Below are positions 45,714 through 54,554 of a DNA stretch of 64,000 nt, piece after piece. Each line of letters opens with the position of its first letter. The stretch's first letter is position 1. Source of the DNA: an uncultured Pelagibacteraceae bacterium (lineage in GTDB: Bacteria; Pseudomonadota; Alphaproteobacteria; Pelagibacterales; Pelagibacteraceae); the NCBI GenBank assembly GCA_902614975.1, contig CACMND010000006.1, positions 1 through 64,000 of the forward strand. The letters run 5' to 3'. Under the pieces are notes generated by a model that saw only the letters and a list, made by a program, of their open reading frames with translations, was not told the origin of the DNA and ran no database searches. A program made the position numbers and the translations under genes.

Positions 45714-45733
45714 TGTTATGTTATAACATAACA
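45714..45733. promoter_or_regulatory. 20-bp perfect palindrome, Zur-like candidate operator
   Basis: TGTTATGTTA followed by its exact reverse complement TAACATAACA gives an uninterrupted 20-base palindrome. It lies 27 bases upstream of the DsrE-like ATG, in the otherwise featureless 173-base spacer between fucU and that gene. By memory, the core ATGTTATAACAT looks like Zur (zinc uptake regulator) boxes of proteobacteria. Another AT-specific dimeric regulator is possible. Confidence 0.6.
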
Positions 45734-45760
45734 AATAATATATAAAAATTAGGAGAAAAT

Positions 45761-46138
45761 ATGAAAATTGCTTATGTATTTAAAACAAGTATGGCTAGTA
45801 CTTTCCAACTTGCTACAATGATATTGCCACAACTGGAAAAAAAATCTCACGTAGTTGATGTTGCTGGAATGTTTTTTTTTGATGATAACCTTTTTTGTTT
45901 AAAAAAAGGAGATCCCATCGGTGAAAGATTAGCAAAAATTGCTAATGAGAAGAAAATGCTGTTGATGGTATGTGATGCCTGCGCTGTTAGACGAGGTTTT
46001 GCTGATGGAACTTTAGAACAATGCGGAAGTGGAGATGTTAAAGCAAAAGGTTTGGTTGATGGTGTGGTGGCCGGATGCTTTCCACAATTATATACTGCAC
46101 TTGGATCAAATCCACCTGATCAAGTAATCACTCTTTAA
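45761..46138 (+). CDS. DsrE/F-like small cysteine protein
   Basis: A 125-residue cytosolic alpha/beta protein. The opening KIAYVFKTSMASTFQLATMILPQLEKKSH and central MLLMVCDACAVRRGFADG match the DsrE/DsrF-like fold, in which a cysteine in the central loop carries sulfur. Five cysteines (46, 71, 74, 88, 106) with a CDAC pair could bind a metal or persulfide. A strong Shine-Dalgarno (TTAGGAGAA) precedes it. It is a single-gene unit with a large palindrome in its promoter and a terminator behind it. Confidence 0.7.
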   Translation: MKIAYVFKTSMASTFQLATMILPQLEKKSHVVDVAGMFFFDDNLFCLKKGDPIGERLAKIANEKKMLLMVCDACAVRRGFADGTLEQCGSGDVKAKGLVDGVVAGCFPQLYTALGSNPPDQVITL

Positions 46139-46148
46139 AATAAATAAA

Positions 46149-46181
46149 AAAAAAGGGTGGAATAAAACTCCACCCTTTTTT
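46149..46181. terminator. Bidirectional intrinsic terminator
   Basis: A GC-rich stem (GGGTGGA / TCCACCC, loop 7 bases) is flanked by A-run and T-run, extending the pairing to 13 bp. It lies between the convergent DsrE-like and sugar-binding-protein genes and has a T-run on both strands, so it can end transcripts from both sides. Confidence 0.88.
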
Positions 46182-46200
46182 AAATGTTATAAACTAATGA

Positions 46201-47133
46201 TTATTTAAAATCGTTAGCGTTTTCTTTTGTTACTAATTGTGTTCCAGTATCAATGTTTGGATCAATACTTCCACCATTAGCTAGCTCAAGTGCATATTTA
46301 ACACCGTAAGCACCCATGTTATATGAGAACTGAGCAATAGTTGCAGTCATTTCACCTTTTAAGATACTTGTAGCAGCATCTGGAGTTGCATCAAAACCAA
46401 CAACAACAACATCATTCATATCTGCATCTTTAAGAGCTTGCATAGCACCTAAGCCCATATTGTCATTTGAAGCAAATATTGCTTTGATGTTAGGATTTTT
46501 CAAAATAATAGACTCTGTAACTGATCTACCTTTTGCAGTATCCCACTCGGCTGTTTGTGTAGCAACTATATTTAAACCACAATTTTTAAATCCTTTAATT
46601 GCACCGTCTCTTCTTAGTAAAGCTGTTGATTGAGACTCTATTCCAGTCAAAATTGCAACATCTGAACCTTTTGGAGTTTTGTCACAAATGAATTTAGCAG
46701 CTAATTCTGCTCCATTCATATTGTTAGTTCCAATAAAAGTAACACCTTCATTGATTCCTTTTGTATCTACGAATACAACTGGAACACCACTTTTGATAGC
46801 GTCATCTACAATTGGAGCAAATGCATTTGGATCTCCTGGTGCAAGAGCTAAAGCATCAACACCTTTAGCAAGTTGGTCTTCCACTTGGTTAATTTGTGCT
46901 TGAACATCACCTTCTTGAGGTGGCGCAACCAAGATTAACTTAACACCTAATTTTTTAGCTTCTTCTTCAGCACCTTTTGTAACTGAAGCCCAGAAAGGAT
47001 TTCCAGACCCAGGACCTTTAATACTGAATAAGATTTTTTTACCATGACCATCAGCAAAAGAAGCTGAAATCATGCTTATCGATAAAAAAATTGCTGATAC
47101 TAAAACAACAATTTTTCTTGATAGTTCTCTCAT
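46201..47133 (-). CDS. Sugar ABC transporter binding protein, RbsB type
   Basis: A 310-residue periplasmic binding protein of the ribose/galactose family. It has a signal peptide (RKIVVLVSAIFLSISMISASFA). SGNPFWASVTKGAEEEAKKLG, GVDALALAPGDPNAFAPIVDDAIKSGVPVVFVDT and AIFASNDNMGLGAMQALKDA are diagnostic. Trp/Phe residues in NPFW suggest sugar stacking. It is the last gene of an operon with permease and ATPase genes, separated by 107 bases and carrying its own palindrome and Shine-Dalgarno (AGGGGAAA). Confidence 0.92.
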   Translation of the reverse strand: MRELSRKIVVLVSAIFLSISMISASFADGHGKKILFSIKGPGSGNPFWASVTKGAEEEAKKLGVKLILVAPPQEGDVQAQINQVEDQLAKGVDALALAPGDPNAFAPIVDDAIKSGVPVVFVDTKGINEGVTFIGTNNMNGAELAAKFICDKTPKGSDVAILTGIESQSTALLRRDGAIKGFKNCGLNIVATQTAEWDTAKGRSVTESIILKNPNIKAIFASNDNMGLGAMQALKDADMNDVVVVGFDATPDAATSILKGEMTATIAQFSYNMGAYGVKYALELANGGSIDPNIDTGTQLVTKENANDFK

Positions 47134-47142
47134 AAATTTCCC

Positions 47143-47160
47143 CTTTAATAATTATTAAAG
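47143..47160. promoter_or_regulatory. 18-bp palindrome upstream of the RbsB-type gene
   Basis: CTTTAATAATTATTAAAG is a perfect palindrome ending 10 bases before the start of the sugar-binding-protein gene, overlapping its Shine-Dalgarno (AAGGGG on the minus strand). It may be an operator or an mRNA hairpin controlling translation. Its AT content makes chance occurrence more likely than for the site at 45714. Confidence 0.4.
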
Positions 47161-47240
47161 CTTAATTTAATAAAATTTTTAAAAAAAATTCAACTGTTTA
47201 CAGGGTCTCTTATGATAGCATCTATTCAACTTTGACGTGT

Positions 47241-48254
47241 TTATTTTCTCGTGCCGAAATCTCTTCTTAAAACATCCACGTAAACCGCTAATACAATGAT
47301 CGAGCCAATCAATACTTGTTGCCAGAAAGAACTTACATCCATCAAATTAAGTCCATTTCTTAAAATTCCCATAATCATTACTCCAGCAAAAACTCCAAGC
47401 ACAGTTCCTCTACCACCAAAGAAACTAGCTCCACCAATTATACATGCTGCAATAGCATCCAATTCAGATTGTAATCCTGCATTAGGATAACCAGAGTCTG
47501 TTCTTCCAGCTAAAATTAATGCTCCAATACCTGATAAAAATCCACAAAGTGAATAAACAATTATTAAAATTTTATTAACATTAATTCCTGAAGCTCTTGC
47601 TGCGCTTGGGTTGCCACCAATTGCATAAATCCACTTTCCTGTTCGACTATGATTTAAGAAAACCCAAAAAACAAAATATACAACAGCGATTAAAACTAAG
47701 CTTACGGGGAGATATTGAGATTTCTCTAATCCTAACCAAGTAAGATCAATTCTACCATGACCTAAGTACCTAACTTCATCGGTAAATCCACTTATGGGTG
47801 TTCCGCCTGATATTAAGTTTCCTGTTCCTCTAAAAATATAAAGAGTTCCTAAAGTCATTATAAAAGGATGAGGCATTCTTAAAAGTGTTATCCCCAAACC
47901 ATTTATCAACCCACATAAAAATCCAGCAAACAAAGGTACTAGAACAACTATAAACCAAGGTGCTCCAGCTTTAGCTACTATAGCTAAAATCATCAATGAA
48001 AGCATCATTATTGAGCCAACTGATAGATCTATACCCGCAGTCACAATCACCATAAAAACACCTAAAGCTAACATTGATTGCCAAGATATTTGTTTGAATA
48101 CGTTTGTTACATTTCTCCAAGACAAGAAGACATCTGGTTGCAAAATATGCATTACCAAGATCATGATAACTAATAATAGTAAAATCCCATATTTTTCAAA
48201 ATATGGAATAAGTTTTACATATAAGCTATCTTGTTTTTTTTCCTTATCGTCCAT
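47241..48254 (-). CDS. Sugar ABC transporter permease, RbsC type
   Basis: A 337-residue inner-membrane permease with about eight to ten helices. ITAGIDLSVGSIMMLS, GLINGLGITLLRMPHPFIMTLGTLYIFRG, AIGGNPSAARASGINV and AACIIGGASFFGGRGTVLGVFAG are hallmarks of the ribose/xylose permease family. The ATG at 48254 is preferred to one at 48290, which would lie within the ATPase gene. It follows the ATPase gene by 1 base. It is probably the sole channel subunit, acting as a homodimer. Confidence 0.92.
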   Translation of the reverse strand: MDDKEKKQDSLYVKLIPYFEKYGILLLLVIMILVMHILQPDVFLSWRNVTNVFKQISWQSMLALGVFMVIVTAGIDLSVGSIMMLSLMILAIVAKAGAPWFIVVLVPLFAGFLCGLINGLGITLLRMPHPFIMTLGTLYIFRGTGNLISGGTPISGFTDEVRYLGHGRIDLTWLGLEKSQYLPVSLVLIAVVYFVFWVFLNHSRTGKWIYAIGGNPSAARASGINVNKILIIVYSLCGFLSGIGALILAGRTDSGYPNAGLQSELDAIAACIIGGASFFGGRGTVLGVFAGVMIMGILRNGLNLMDVSSFWQQVLIGSIIVLAVYVDVLRRDFGTRK

Positions 48255-48255
48255 T

Positions 48256-49005
48256 TTATTTTTTTCCCATAATCCAACCAATGACTTCATCTCTTGAAGT
48301 TTTATCTAATTGAGACTCAGCAAAGTTTGTTCCTTGAAAAAGTGCCATTACTCTGTCGCAAACAGTAAAAATATCATCCATTCTATGACTTATTACTATA
48401 ACACCTACGCCAGTACTTTTTAATTTATTAATTAAGTCTAATACTTTTCCAACTTCTTTTATTGCTAAAGCAGCAGTTGGTTCATCCATTATAACAACTT
48501 TGGCATTAAATGCTGTTGACCTAGCTATTGCAACCGCTTGTCTTTGTCCTCCAGATAATTCCTCTACTTTCTGATCAGCACTTTTAACATTTATTTTTAG
48601 TTTCTCTAAGTGTGCGCTTGTCATTTCTTGAATTTTTTTAAAATCTAGAAATTTTAAAAAGCCAATATTTTTTGTTGGCTCTCTTCCTAAGAATATATTT
48701 TCTCCAATAGGTAAATTACCTGCCAATGCAAGATCTTGATAAACCATTTCTAAACCTAAATTTTGAGAGTCTTTTGGACTATCTAATACGTGTTCTTTAC
48801 CCTCAAAAAATAAAGCACCTGCACTTGGTTTGTACAAACCAGATAATACTTTCATTAGTGTAGATTTACCTGCACCATTGTCTCCCACTACACCTAAACA
48901 TTCACCTTCGTGCACTTTTAAATTTACATTTTCTAAAGCAGTTATTGTTCCAAAATACTTTGTGATACCTTTAGCCTCTAAGAGCAATTTATTTGTTGAA
49001 GTCAT
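48256..49005 (-). CDS. Sugar ABC transporter ATPase, single-domain FrcA type
   Basis: A 249-residue ATPase with one ABC domain. Walker A is [16 protein letters not shown], the signature LSGGQRQAVAIAR and Walker B VVIMDEPTAAL. Classical RbsA has two fused domains of about 500 residues; a single domain of this size is the FrcA-like pattern of alphaproteobacterial fructose/ribose systems. It lies 22 bases downstream of the 2-hydroxyacid dehydrogenase gene and energises the RbsC-type permease. Confidence 0.92.
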   Translation of the reverse strand: MTSTNKLLLEAKGITKYFGTITALENVNLKVHEGECLGVVGDNGAGKSTLMKVLSGLYKPSAGALFFEGKEHVLDSPKDSQNLGLEMVYQDLALAGNLPIGENIFLGREPTKNIGFLKFLDFKKIQEMTSAHLEKLKINVKSADQKVEELSGGQRQAVAIARSTAFNAKVVIMDEPTAALAIKEVGKVLDLINKLKSTGVGVIVISHRMDDIFTVCDRVMALFQGTNFAESQLDKTSRDEVIGWIMGKK

Positions 49006-49027
49006 TTAATTTAAATTAAAAAAAAAA

Positions 49028-50047
49028 TTAATTAATTGCAACAGGTTTTGACCTTAAAAGATGAACAGTTTTTCTTAGAGCTCTTTTACAAAATCTTGGA
49101 TTAAGATTTTTTGAAATTAATTTCATATCTTCAAAAACAATATTGCCCATTTCCTTGAATGCCTCGTCTAAAGCACCCGCTCTATGTGCAGAAAATAAAA
49201 CATTTTTTAATTTTCTTATTGGGTCATTTTTTTTAACTGGTTCTTCCGGAAAAACATCAAGCGCTGCATAAATATCACCTTTTTTAAGCCTATTTTTTAA
49301 ATCTTTAAAGTTAACAACTGCAGCTCTACTCATTAGTATAAAAAGTGAGTTTGATTTCATAAGATTGAGTAATTTTTTATCAATCAGTCCTTTGTTTTTT
49401 GTAGTAATTGCAGCGAGCACATAAATAACTTCACATTCTTTAAACATTTTTTTTAAAGTAATTGGTTTAAATCCTTGATTAATAATTTTTTTGTTTGGTA
49501 TCCAAGGATCATAGATATTTATTTTGCTCGAAAATGGTTTTAATAATGGAACCAAAGCTTTTCCTAGGTCTCCAAATCCCAATAATCCAATTCTTTTGTC
49601 TGATAACAATGAAGACTTAAGATTTCCATCTAATCCGTACTTTTCCTTTTTATTAATGAAATCCTGATTTGCTCCATGAATATTTCTAAGAAGAGAGAGT
49701 GTAAATCCAAGTGCAATTTCTGCGACTGGTTTCGAGAAAACAGGTGAAGTTGCAATAACATGAATGCCTTTATCAAAGCAATAATTATAATCCATATTAT
49801 CTAGAAAGTTACTTTCAACATTTATTACTGCTTTCAACTTTTTTGCTTTCATTAACAAAAATTTAGGAAGATCAGGCTGTCCAATTATAAATTTCGCTTT
49901 ATGAATATTATTAATATAAAATTTTTGTTTATTTGTTTTTGGTGCGAAAATAAGCTTAAATTTATTTTTTAACTCATTTAATTTTGGTTTTGAAAAAATA
50001 AGCTCCATAGTTCTTGGATACGGATCAACAATTGCAATATCTTTCAT
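49028..50047 (-). CDS. D-2-hydroxyacid dehydrogenase, NAD-dependent
   Basis: A 339-residue dehydrogenase of the D-isomer family. The NAD loop is GLLGFGDLGKALVPLL, with the catalytic Arg in SRAAVV, the Glu in FPEEPV and the His in FSAHRAGAL. The N-terminal substrate domain and the KLKAVINVESNFLDNMDY segment fit glyoxylate/hydroxypyruvate-type enzymes. It lies between the Gfo/Idh/MocA gene and the ABC ATPase gene, so its substrate is likely a cyclitol or sugar-acid metabolite. Confidence 0.87.
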   Translation of the reverse strand: MKDIAIVDPYPRTMELIFSKPKLNELKNKFKLIFAPKTNKQKFYINNIHKAKFIIGQPDLPKFLLMKAKKLKAVINVESNFLDNMDYNYCFDKGIHVIATSPVFSKPVAEIALGFTLSLLRNIHGANQDFINKKEKYGLDGNLKSSLLSDKRIGLLGFGDLGKALVPLLKPFSSKINIYDPWIPNKKIINQGFKPITLKKMFKECEVIYVLAAITTKNKGLIDKKLLNLMKSNSLFILMSRAAVVNFKDLKNRLKKGDIYAALDVFPEEPVKKNDPIRKLKNVLFSAHRAGALDEAFKEMGNIVFEDMKLISKNLNPRFCKRALRKTVHLLRSKPVAIN

Positions 50048-50050
50048 GAT

Positions 50051-51205
50051 CTATAAGAGAATTTTTTTTACTTCTTCTTCCGTAAATCTTTTTGGCTTTT
50101 CACAATTAGTTTTTATTTTTTGAGGTACTCCAGTTGTTGCAGCTTTCATAGTAGACTCAATTATATCTAAAACATGAAGAGATAGCTCTCCAGAACATCG
50201 ATGTTTTTTCTTTTTTTCGATTGAATATAACATCTCAGACATTCCAACACTTCTATAGTTTGCATTTGTTGGTGACTCATTAGATCTACCGCTGGCAGAT
50301 GTAATATTTATTTTTCCTAAATGCATTTTATCAGTTTTATGTTCACCCCAACGACCACCCTCTGTAACAGAAATATAAACAGATCCACCAAACATATTCG
50401 GATCAGGAACGATAATTGATCCTTTAGTTCCATAAAGTTCCATATGATTTCTTTGATGATTAATAACATCAAAGGATAGAGTAACTTGAATAATTGCTTC
50501 ATTATGAAATTGAATTGTTGCTAAATAAGTAGTTGGTGTTTCAACCTTAAATGTTTTTCCTTTATTTGGACCTGCTCTATAATTTCTTCTTTTAAAAGCC
50601 GTTAATGTTCTTCCTTGTACCTGTTTAGCTGGCCCTAAAAGATTAACAAGCGTTGTAAAAAAATAAGGACCCATATCTATTACTGGACCTCCCTCTTTTT
50701 TATACCAAGACTCTGGTTTAGGATGAAAGTTTTCAACACCAGGAAATGCAAAGATTGCATTTCCAAGTTTGATTTGTCCAATCAAATCAGAGTCAATTAA
50801 TTCCTTTGCTTTTTGTCCACCTCCTCCAAGAAAAGTATCCGGCGCATTACCAATGTATAATTTTTTTTGTTTTGCCAAAGCCACTAGCTCTTTTCCTTTT
50901 TGAAAGTATGTTGCTAATGGTTTTTCTGAATAAACATGCTTACCTGCATTTAATACTTTTTTTGATACAGAATAATGTGATTGAGGAATTGTTAAATTTA
51001 AAATTACCTCAATATCTTTATTTTTTAGTATTTCATTAACAGTCATTGATTTGATGTTGTATAATTTCGCACATTTTTCAGCTGCTTTTTGATTAATATC
51101 TGCACAAGCAACGATTTTGAAATTATTAAAATATTGGTGTCCCCTAAAATATGTTTCTGCGATATGGCCACATCCTATGAGACCAACCTTAAAAACTTTA
51201 TTCAT
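50051..51205 (-). CDS. Gfo/Idh/MocA family oxidoreductase
   Basis: A 384-residue NAD(P)-dependent oxidoreductase. It has the Rossmann loop VGLIGCGHIAETYFRG, the EKPLAT catalytic lysine motif and the C-terminal alpha/beta domain (GGPVIDMGPYFFTTLVNLLG). Family members oxidise inositol, sugars or aminocyclitols. With IolD immediately upstream in the transcription direction (5 bases apart), it could act on an inositol-type intermediate. It is one of three such genes in the region, none of which I can assign to a specific substrate. Confidence 0.88.
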   Translation of the reverse strand: MNKVFKVGLIGCGHIAETYFRGHQYFNNFKIVACADINQKAAEKCAKLYNIKSMTVNEILKNKDIEVILNLTIPQSHYSVSKKVLNAGKHVYSEKPLATYFQKGKELVALAKQKKLYIGNAPDTFLGGGGQKAKELIDSDLIGQIKLGNAIFAFPGVENFHPKPESWYKKEGGPVIDMGPYFFTTLVNLLGPAKQVQGRTLTAFKRRNYRAGPNKGKTFKVETPTTYLATIQFHNEAIIQVTLSFDVINHQRNHMELYGTKGSIIVPDPNMFGGSVYISVTEGGRWGEHKTDKMHLGKINITSASGRSNESPTNANYRSVGMSEMLYSIEKKKKHRCSGELSLHVLDIIESTMKAATTGVPQKIKTNCEKPKRFTEEEVKKILL

Positions 51206-51210
51206 GAATT

Positions 51211-53055
51211 TTAGACACCTTGTCTTTGCTTTGATTTTCCTTCTTTATGAAGTTTTAATGCCTCTTCATTTTCTTTTGTTGATGGCATTTCTAAAGTAGG
51301 ACTTTCCCAGTAAGCAGAACCTTCTAGCCACTCATAAGAATGAGTTTTTATTGAAATTAAATAAGTCACATCAGATTTTTTAGCTCTTTTAAATGCTTCT
51401 TCTAATTCAGAAATAGATGATACCTCCTCAGATTTTGCACCCATACTCTCTGCATGTTTAGCAAAATTAACAGGTACAAGATTTGGAGCTTTTGAACTAT
51501 TAAATAGACAATTAAATTCTTTGCCACCTTTAAATAATTGTAGCCTATTAATAACGGCATGACCTCCATTATCACATAAAACTATTATTAATTTATTATT
51601 TGTTATAACTGATGAATAAATATCTGAATTAAAAAGCAAATAAGATCCATCTCCTACAAAAGCTATTACTTCTTTATCTGGGTTTGCCATTTTAACTCCT
51701 AATGCACCAGAAATTTCATAACTCATACAGCTAAAACCCCATTCGGTTTCATGTGTATTTAATTCTTTTGGCCTCCAAATTTGTACAACTTCTCCGACCA
51801 ATCCACCTGCTGCAGTAACAGCAATGTCTGTTGGATCTGAATTACGATATATTGCTCCTACAGCGTGTGCATAACTAGGTAGTTCTTGATTAGTTGGACC
51901 GCTTTCTTTATCTACATAAGCATTCCAATTTTTTAATTCATCTCTTGATTTTTTATGCCATTCATCAGGTGCTTTCCAATCTCCCAAAGCATTTGATAGC
52001 TCTTGTAAGCTTACTTTTGCATCACCTATTACTGATTGCGCCAAATGTTTGCTAGCATCAAATCTAGAGACATTAACACTAACAAGTGAAAAGTCTGGGT
52101 TCTCAAAATTTGCCCACGAACCAGTTGTGAAATCAGCTAACTTTGTTCCAACAGCAATAGCTAGGTCAGTTTGTTTTGCTAAATTATTTGCTGCTTTGCC
52201 ACCAAGACCACCTATTGGACCTAAAAAATGAGAGTGATCTCTCTTCATAGTAGAGTAACCCATAACTGTTTGTGTAACTGGTATATTGTGTTTAATTGCA
52301 AAATTACCTAGATCTTCCATTGCATCAGAGTAGAAAACCCCTCCACCTGAAATCAATAAAGGATTTTTAGATTTTTTAATTTGCTCAGCTGCTTGTTTTA
52401 TTTGAAAATCATCAGGTCTTGGTCGTCTAATATTATGAACTCTCTCTTTAAAAAATTCCTCAGGATATTCATATGTTTCACCTTGGACATCTTGTGATAA
52501 TGATAAGCAAGCTGGTCCGCAATCTGCTGGATCTAACATTGTTTGGATTGCTTGAGGTAATGTTTGTAAGATTTGTTCAGGTCTTGTAATTCTATCAAAA
52601 TATTTTGTTACTGGTTTGAATGCATCATTCTGAGTAATGCCAGGATTATTAAAATGCTCAACTTGTTGTAGAACCGGGTCAGGCATTCTGTTTGCATATG
52701 TATCTCCAGGTAAAAATAAAATTGGAAGTCTATTGCTCATAGCAACTGCCGAGGCTGTAACCATATTTGTAGATCCTGGTCCAACTGAACTAGTTGCAAC
52801 AAAAAATTGTTTTCTTCTTTTAGCTCTAGCATATGCTATTCCAGTCAGAGCCATATTTTGCTCATGATGCCCTCTATAAGTTGGTAATTTATCTTGATTT
52901 TCTTGTAGAGCTTGTCCTAAACAAGCAACATTGCCATGTCCAAAAATACCAAAAGCTCCAGCAAATAACTGCTCTTTTTTACCATCTATTAAAATTTTTT
53001 GAGCAATAAGATGTTTTATTATTGCATGTGCACAAGTGAGCTTTATTTTTTTCAT
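51211..53055 (-). CDS. iolD: Trihydroxycyclohexane-1,2-dione hydrolase IolD
   Basis: A 614-residue thiamine-diphosphate enzyme that cleaves the cyclic dione of the inositol pathway. AGAFGIFGHGNVACLGQAL with THRGHHEQN-like PTYRGHHEQNMALTG is characteristic of IolD, the ThDP Glu being in HHEQ. The C-terminal ThDP motif is GDGSYLLFNSDI. Length agrees with the family (about 620-640). It heads an operon running through the oxidoreductase, dehydrogenase and sugar ABC genes. A 52-base divergent spacer separates it from the aldehyde dehydrogenase gene. Confidence 0.93.
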   Translation of the reverse strand: MKKIKLTCAHAIIKHLIAQKILIDGKKEQLFAGAFGIFGHGNVACLGQALQENQDKLPTYRGHHEQNMALTGIAYARAKRRKQFFVATSSVGPGSTNMVTASAVAMSNRLPILFLPGDTYANRMPDPVLQQVEHFNNPGITQNDAFKPVTKYFDRITRPEQILQTLPQAIQTMLDPADCGPACLSLSQDVQGETYEYPEEFFKERVHNIRRPRPDDFQIKQAAEQIKKSKNPLLISGGGVFYSDAMEDLGNFAIKHNIPVTQTVMGYSTMKRDHSHFLGPIGGLGGKAANNLAKQTDLAIAVGTKLADFTTGSWANFENPDFSLVSVNVSRFDASKHLAQSVIGDAKVSLQELSNALGDWKAPDEWHKKSRDELKNWNAYVDKESGPTNQELPSYAHAVGAIYRNSDPTDIAVTAAGGLVGEVVQIWRPKELNTHETEWGFSCMSYEISGALGVKMANPDKEVIAFVGDGSYLLFNSDIYSSVITNNKLIIVLCDNGGHAVINRLQLFKGGKEFNCLFNSSKAPNLVPVNFAKHAESMGAKSEEVSSISELEEAFKRAKKSDVTYLISIKTHSYEWLEGSAYWESPTLEMPSTKENEEALKLHKEGKSKQRQGV

Positions 53056-53107
53056 TATTCTATATATAAATCTTTAACTTTTAACAATTAAACACAATTT
53101 AAAAAAT

Positions 53108-54550
53108 ATGTATAGCAATTTTGGTCAATTCATTGATGGTCAGTGGCAACAAGCAGAAAAAAAAGAAACTTATAAAGTTATCAATCCAGCAACAGAAGAA
53201 GTTTTAGGAGAAGCATCAAAAGCGTCCTCTGTTGACGTTCAAAAAGCATTAAAATCAGCAGAGAAAGGACTCGAAACTTGGAAAAATACCACTCCATGGC
53301 AGAGGTCTTATGTAATAAGAAAAATTGCAGATTTGATGCGTGAAAGAAAAGATGTATTGGCTAAATGGCTTACACTTGAAGTTGGAAAACCTCTTAAAGA
53401 AGCAATTGGAGAAGTTGGTGGTGGAGCAGATATATTTGAATGGAATGCAGAAGAAACTAAGAGAATTTATGGTGAAACATTACAAAGTAGATTTCCAGAA
53501 ACAAGAGTTCATGTTTACTATCAGCCAGTAGGTGTTGTAGCAGCACTTGTGCCATGGAATTTTCCCATAGTTTTAGCATCTAGAAAAATTTCAACTGCAC
53601 TGGCTGCTGGTTGTTCAGTTATTTGTAAACCAGATGTAATTACGCCTGGAGCAGTTATGGAACTTGTAAATATTTGTAAAGATGCTGGAGTACCTGATGG
53701 AGTAGTCAATTTATTATCTGGAGACCCGGCTGAAATATCAAATGAATTACTTGAATCAGATATAATAAAAAAAGTTTCTATAACTGGCTCAACACGTGTT
53801 GGAAAATTAATACTTAAAAAAGCTGCAGATAAAGTTCAAAGAGTTACAATGGAATTAAGTGGTCATTCTCCATTTATAGTATTTGACGATGTTGACATGA
53901 ATAAAGTTGCAGATATGGCAATAACAGCAAAATTTCGAAACAATGGTCAAGTTTGTATATCCCCAAATAGGTTTTACATTCAAGAAACAAGAAAAGAAGA
54001 ATTTGTAAATGCTTTCGTTGATAGAGCAAAAAAATTAAAAATTGGAAATGGTATGGATGAAGGTACTGACTTAGGACCTTTAACAACAGCAAAACGTTTG
54101 GAGGAGATTGAAAAATTAGTTGAAACGACAAAGAGTGAAGGCGCAAAAGTTGTTTTAGGTGGGGGTAGACCTTCAGGATTTAATAAAGGTTATTATTTTG
54201 AACCAACCGTATTTGATGATGTGCAGGATAATTTTACAATTATGAAAGAAGAACCTTTTGGTCCCTTAGTGCCTGTTTTAACTTTCAAGGATTTTGACGA
54301 AGTAGTAGAGAGAGCAAATAATAATGACCTGGGACTTTGTAGCTATTTATATACAAACTCAATGGACAAAGCTAATAGAGCATCAGAAATGATGGAAACC
54401 GGTTGTGTAGCAGTAAATACAGCTGCAGTCGCAGTTGCTGAAGCTCCATTCGGTGGAATAAAACAAACCGGTTATGGTCGTGAAGGTGGATCTATGGCTA
54501 TAAAAGATTATCTTAATATAAAGTATACCCATATGGGTCTAAAAACCTGA
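53108..54550 (+). CDS. NAD(P)-dependent aldehyde dehydrogenase
   Basis: A 480-residue enzyme of the succinate-semialdehyde / 2-oxoglutarate-semialdehyde dehydrogenase type. The catalytic Cys283 is in GQVCISPNR and Glu249 in MELSGHSP, where most relatives read ELGG. The cofactor Lys174 is in CKPDVITP, with Asp after KP where Glu or Ser is common. It is not MmsA/IolA-like, which would show a different Cys motif. It starts the plus-strand operon with the HpcH/HpaI aldolase 4 bases further, so it may oxidise a sugar-derived aldehyde. Confidence 0.88.
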   Translation: MYSNFGQFIDGQWQQAEKKETYKVINPATEEVLGEASKASSVDVQKALKSAEKGLETWKNTTPWQRSYVIRKIADLMRERKDVLAKWLTLEVGKPLKEAIGEVGGGADIFEWNAEETKRIYGETLQSRFPETRVHVYYQPVGVVAALVPWNFPIVLASRKISTALAAGCSVICKPDVITPGAVMELVNICKDAGVPDGVVNLLSGDPAEISNELLESDIIKKVSITGSTRVGKLILKKAADKVQRVTMELSGHSPFIVFDDVDMNKVADMAITAKFRNNGQVCISPNRFYIQETRKEEFVNAFVDRAKKLKIGNGMDEGTDLGPLTTAKRLEEIEKLVETTKSEGAKVVLGGGRPSGFNKGYYFEPTVFDDVQDNFTIMKEEPFGPLVPVLTFKDFDEVVERANNNDLGLCSYLYTNSMDKANRASEMMETGCVAVNTAAVAVAEAPFGGIKQTGYGREGGSMAIKDYLNIKYTHMGLKT

Positions 54551-54554
54551 GTAA

